From contig JAKUQS010000007.1 of assembly GCA_022451485.1 (NCBI GenBank), positions 1 through 64,000 of the forward strand: DNA of 64,000 bases. The letters run 5' to 3'. Numbering within the stretch: the stretch's first letter is position 1; each line of letters starts with the position of its first letter. A program made the position numbers and the translations under genes. This stretch comes from Gammaproteobacteria bacterium (lineage in GTDB: Bacteria > Pseudomonadota > Gammaproteobacteria > Arenicellales > UBA868). The notes beneath the pieces are model-generated. The model made no database searches. It had not been told where the DNA came from and worked only from the letters and a program-made list of their open reading frames with translations. Positions 62,782 through 64,000 of this stretch are shown piece by piece.

Positions 62782-63885
62782 ATGAAATGTAAATTAGATA
62801 GAGACACACTGATTGCTCCTCTTCAGTTAGTAACCAATGTGATTGAACGTCGCCAAACCCTGCCTATTCTTTCCAACGTTTACCTCGAGCTAAAACAAGG
62901 GGTAATGACATTGATCGGTACCGATCTCGAAGTTGAGGTATCACAAGAAGTGTCCGTTGCTAAAGAAGAAGCTAACGGGGCCTGTACAGTGACGGCGAGA
63001 AAATTACTCGATATCTGTCGCGCTTTACCGGAAGGGAGCAGTATTAGTCTCAGTGGACAGGGCGAGCGACTGAAACTGCAATCAGGCCGAAGCCGTTACA
63101 CATTACAGACTTTGTCAGCGAAGGAGTATCCGCGGATCGAGCCGACTAACTGGGCGACCCGCATTAAACTACCCGCTGCCACACTACGCCGGTTATTTGA
63201 GAAGACAGCTTTTTCCATGGCGCAACAGGATGTACGGTACTTCTTAAATGGGGTTTTGTTAGAGTTTTCCGACCAACAAGTGGTGGCGGTAGCAACGGAT
63301 GGGCACCGGTTAGCCCGCACAGAGTGTGCAGTAGAACAAGAGGCCGGAGCCACACAACAAGCCATCGTTCCGCGCAAGGCGGTGCTTGAGATGAGTCGGT
63401 TTCTGGCTGGTAGCGAAGAAGAAATCACACTGGAGATCAACCCCAACCATCTCCGAATAACGCGCGCGGGCGCAGTGCTAACGACGAAACTTATTGACGG
63501 AAAGTTTCCAGACTACCGGGCTGTGATAAATCAGAAACTGACGCGCGAAGCGCTGGCCGAGAGGCAACCGCTTTACGAGGTGCTGGCCAGAACAGCGGTG
63601 TTGACTAACGATAAATATCGTGGGGTCCGTGTGTCAATAGAACCGGGTGAATTAAAGGTCAGCGCACACAACCCCGACCAAGAGGAAGCCAGCGATGAGA
63701 TCACGATTGTTTACGATGGTGATGGATTGGAAATCGGTTTTAATGTGACGTATTTGATGGATGCGCTGCGCGCGTTGCACACGGATCAGGTGCAGCTGGC
63801 GTTTGAGGATGGCAACAGCGGGTGTTTGGTTCGCTCCCCCGGTAACACCACGACAGAATATCTTATTATGCCGATGCGGCTATAG
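62782..63885 (+). CDS. dnaN: DNA polymerase III beta subunit (sliding clamp)
   Basis: Ring-shaped clamp that holds the polymerase on DNA. Three repeated domains over 367 residues: MKCKLDRDTLIAPLQLVTNVIERRQTLPILSNVYLEL at the start, RYTLQTLSAKEYPRIE, GVLLEFSDQQVVAVATDGHRLARTE in the second, and the C-terminal YLMDALRALHTDQVQLAFEDGNSGCLVRSPGNTTTEYLIMPMRL. Length and motifs are standard. Confidence 0.97.
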   Translation: MKCKLDRDTLIAPLQLVTNVIERRQTLPILSNVYLELKQGVMTLIGTDLEVEVSQEVSVAKEEANGACTVTARKLLDICRALPEGSSISLSGQGERLKLQSGRSRYTLQTLSAKEYPRIEPTNWATRIKLPAATLRRLFEKTAFSMAQQDVRYFLNGVLLEFSDQQVVAVATDGHRLARTECAVEQEAGATQQAIVPRKAVLEMSRFLAGSEEEITLEINPNHLRITRAGAVLTTKLIDGKFPDYRAVINQKLTREALAERQPLYEVLARTAVLTNDKYRGVRVSIEPGELKVSAHNPDQEEASDEITIVYDGDGLEIGFNVTYLMDALRALHTDQVQLAFEDGNSGCLVRSPGNTTTEYLIMPMRL

Positions 63886-63898
63886 GCTCCGTCCAAGG

Positions 63899-63914
63899 TG
63901 TTTCACGTGAAACA
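63899..63914. promoter_or_regulatory. parS site 1 (perfect ParB box)
   Basis: TGTTTCACGTGAAACA is a perfect 16-base palindrome matching the parS consensus bound by chromosomal ParB. It lies 14 bases after the dnaN stop, next to the second site. Confidence 0.93.
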
Positions 63915-63930
63915 CTCGATGCCCTAACCG

Positions 63931-63946
63931 TGTTTCACGTGAAACC
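63931..63946. promoter_or_regulatory. parS site 2 (one mismatch)
   Basis: TGTTTCACGTGAAACC differs from the perfect parS only in its last base. It starts 32 bases after the first site starts, about three helical turns, so the two lie on the same face of the DNA. Confidence 0.88.
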
Positions 63947-63972
63947 TGCCGTCGTGTGTCGGGCCGATGTCG

Positions 63973-64000
63973 TATAATACTCCTGTTTTATAAAGGAAAA
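63973..64000 (+). promoter_or_regulatory. -10 element and ribosome binding site of the next gene (recF or gyrB expected)
   Basis: TATAAT at 63973-63978 without a good -35, then AAAGGAAAA at the window end as a ribosome binding site. In gammaproteobacteria the next gene after dnaN is usually recF and then gyrB, but it is beyond the window. Confidence 0.4.

Noticed and set aside
1-64000. tRNA, rRNA, CRISPR, insertion sequence or prophage genes
   Set aside because: I read all spacers over 80 bases and found no T-arm motif with a pairing acceptor stem, no regular repeat-spacer array, no transposase or integrase, and no terminal inverted repeats.

Overview
This window is an ordinary-looking stretch of a gammaproteobacterial chromosome that ends at the replication origin. 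The evidence is gene content and order: rpmH-rnpA-yidD-yidC-mnmE beside dnaA-dnaN, mnmG-rsmG-parA-parB, yicC-gmk-rpoZ-spoT-recG, rph-rdgB, hemJ, trmL and thyA-folA, all with gammaproteobacterial-type proteins. I cannot name a genus. An Mrp-type cation/proton antiporter operon and a voltage-gated cation channel of the bacterial sodium-channel family fit a marine or saline habitat, but that is inference. I see no insertion sequence, prophage, CRISPR array, tRNA or rRNA.

Layout. 1-9 kb: LPS-kinase-like protein, membrane-anchored EEP phosphatase/nuclease, histone-deacetylase-family amidohydrolase, a type-2 ileS, then the methyl cycle (metK, SAH riboswitch, ahcY). 9-19 kb: YdcH, pepN, a von Willebrand A protein paired with a membrane J-domain protein, a minimal penicillin-binding transpeptidase, thyA-folA and uvrD. 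18.7-26 kb (minus strand): ubiA, recG, spoT, rpoZ, gmk, yicC. 26-31.5 kb: Ser/Thr kinase, alpha/beta hydrolase, FCD-type GntR regulator with its own operator, rph-rdgB, gpmA, thioredoxin-like protein. 31.5-36.9 kb: molybdenum cofactor genes (a Moco-type riboswitch before moaC-moeA, then moaE, moaD, moaB) interrupted by a methyltransferase and a phytanoyl-CoA-dioxygenase-family gene, followed by bcp. 36.9-44.2 kb: a ten-gene minus-strand Mrp/Mbh-like antiporter operon with three NuoL/M/N-like subunits. 44.3-48.6 kb: Nudix, hslR, hemJ, trmL, a DUF364 protein, the voltage-gated channel and a thioesterase. 48.6-55.7 kb (minus strand): a probable operon that reads, 5' to 3', MotA/TolQ-like protein, MotB-like giant coiled-coil protein, mnmG, rsmG, parA, parB. 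55.8-64 kb: a small gene with a strong promoter, an M20 deacylase, mnmE, yidC, yidD, rnpA, rpmH, the dnaA region with DnaA boxes, dnaN, and two parS sites just beyond dnaN.

How the parts fit: parA/parB act on the parS pair at the right end, and DnaA boxes flank dnaA on both sides, so the right end is the origin domain. Two RNA switches (SAH and Moco) tie metabolite level to ahcY and moaC-moeA. The least explained part is the two-gene ion-motor-like module at 52803-55687. It looks like a MotA/ExbB channel protein plus a MotB-like subunit that carries about 500 residues of coiled coil and an unfamiliar C-terminal domain in place of OmpA, and it heads the mnmG-parAB gene run. It is my best candidate for an undescribed system. 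Other points to recheck are the antiporter operon, a J domain with HSD in place of HPD, a TLSSWE channel filter and the Bacteroidetes-like ileS.
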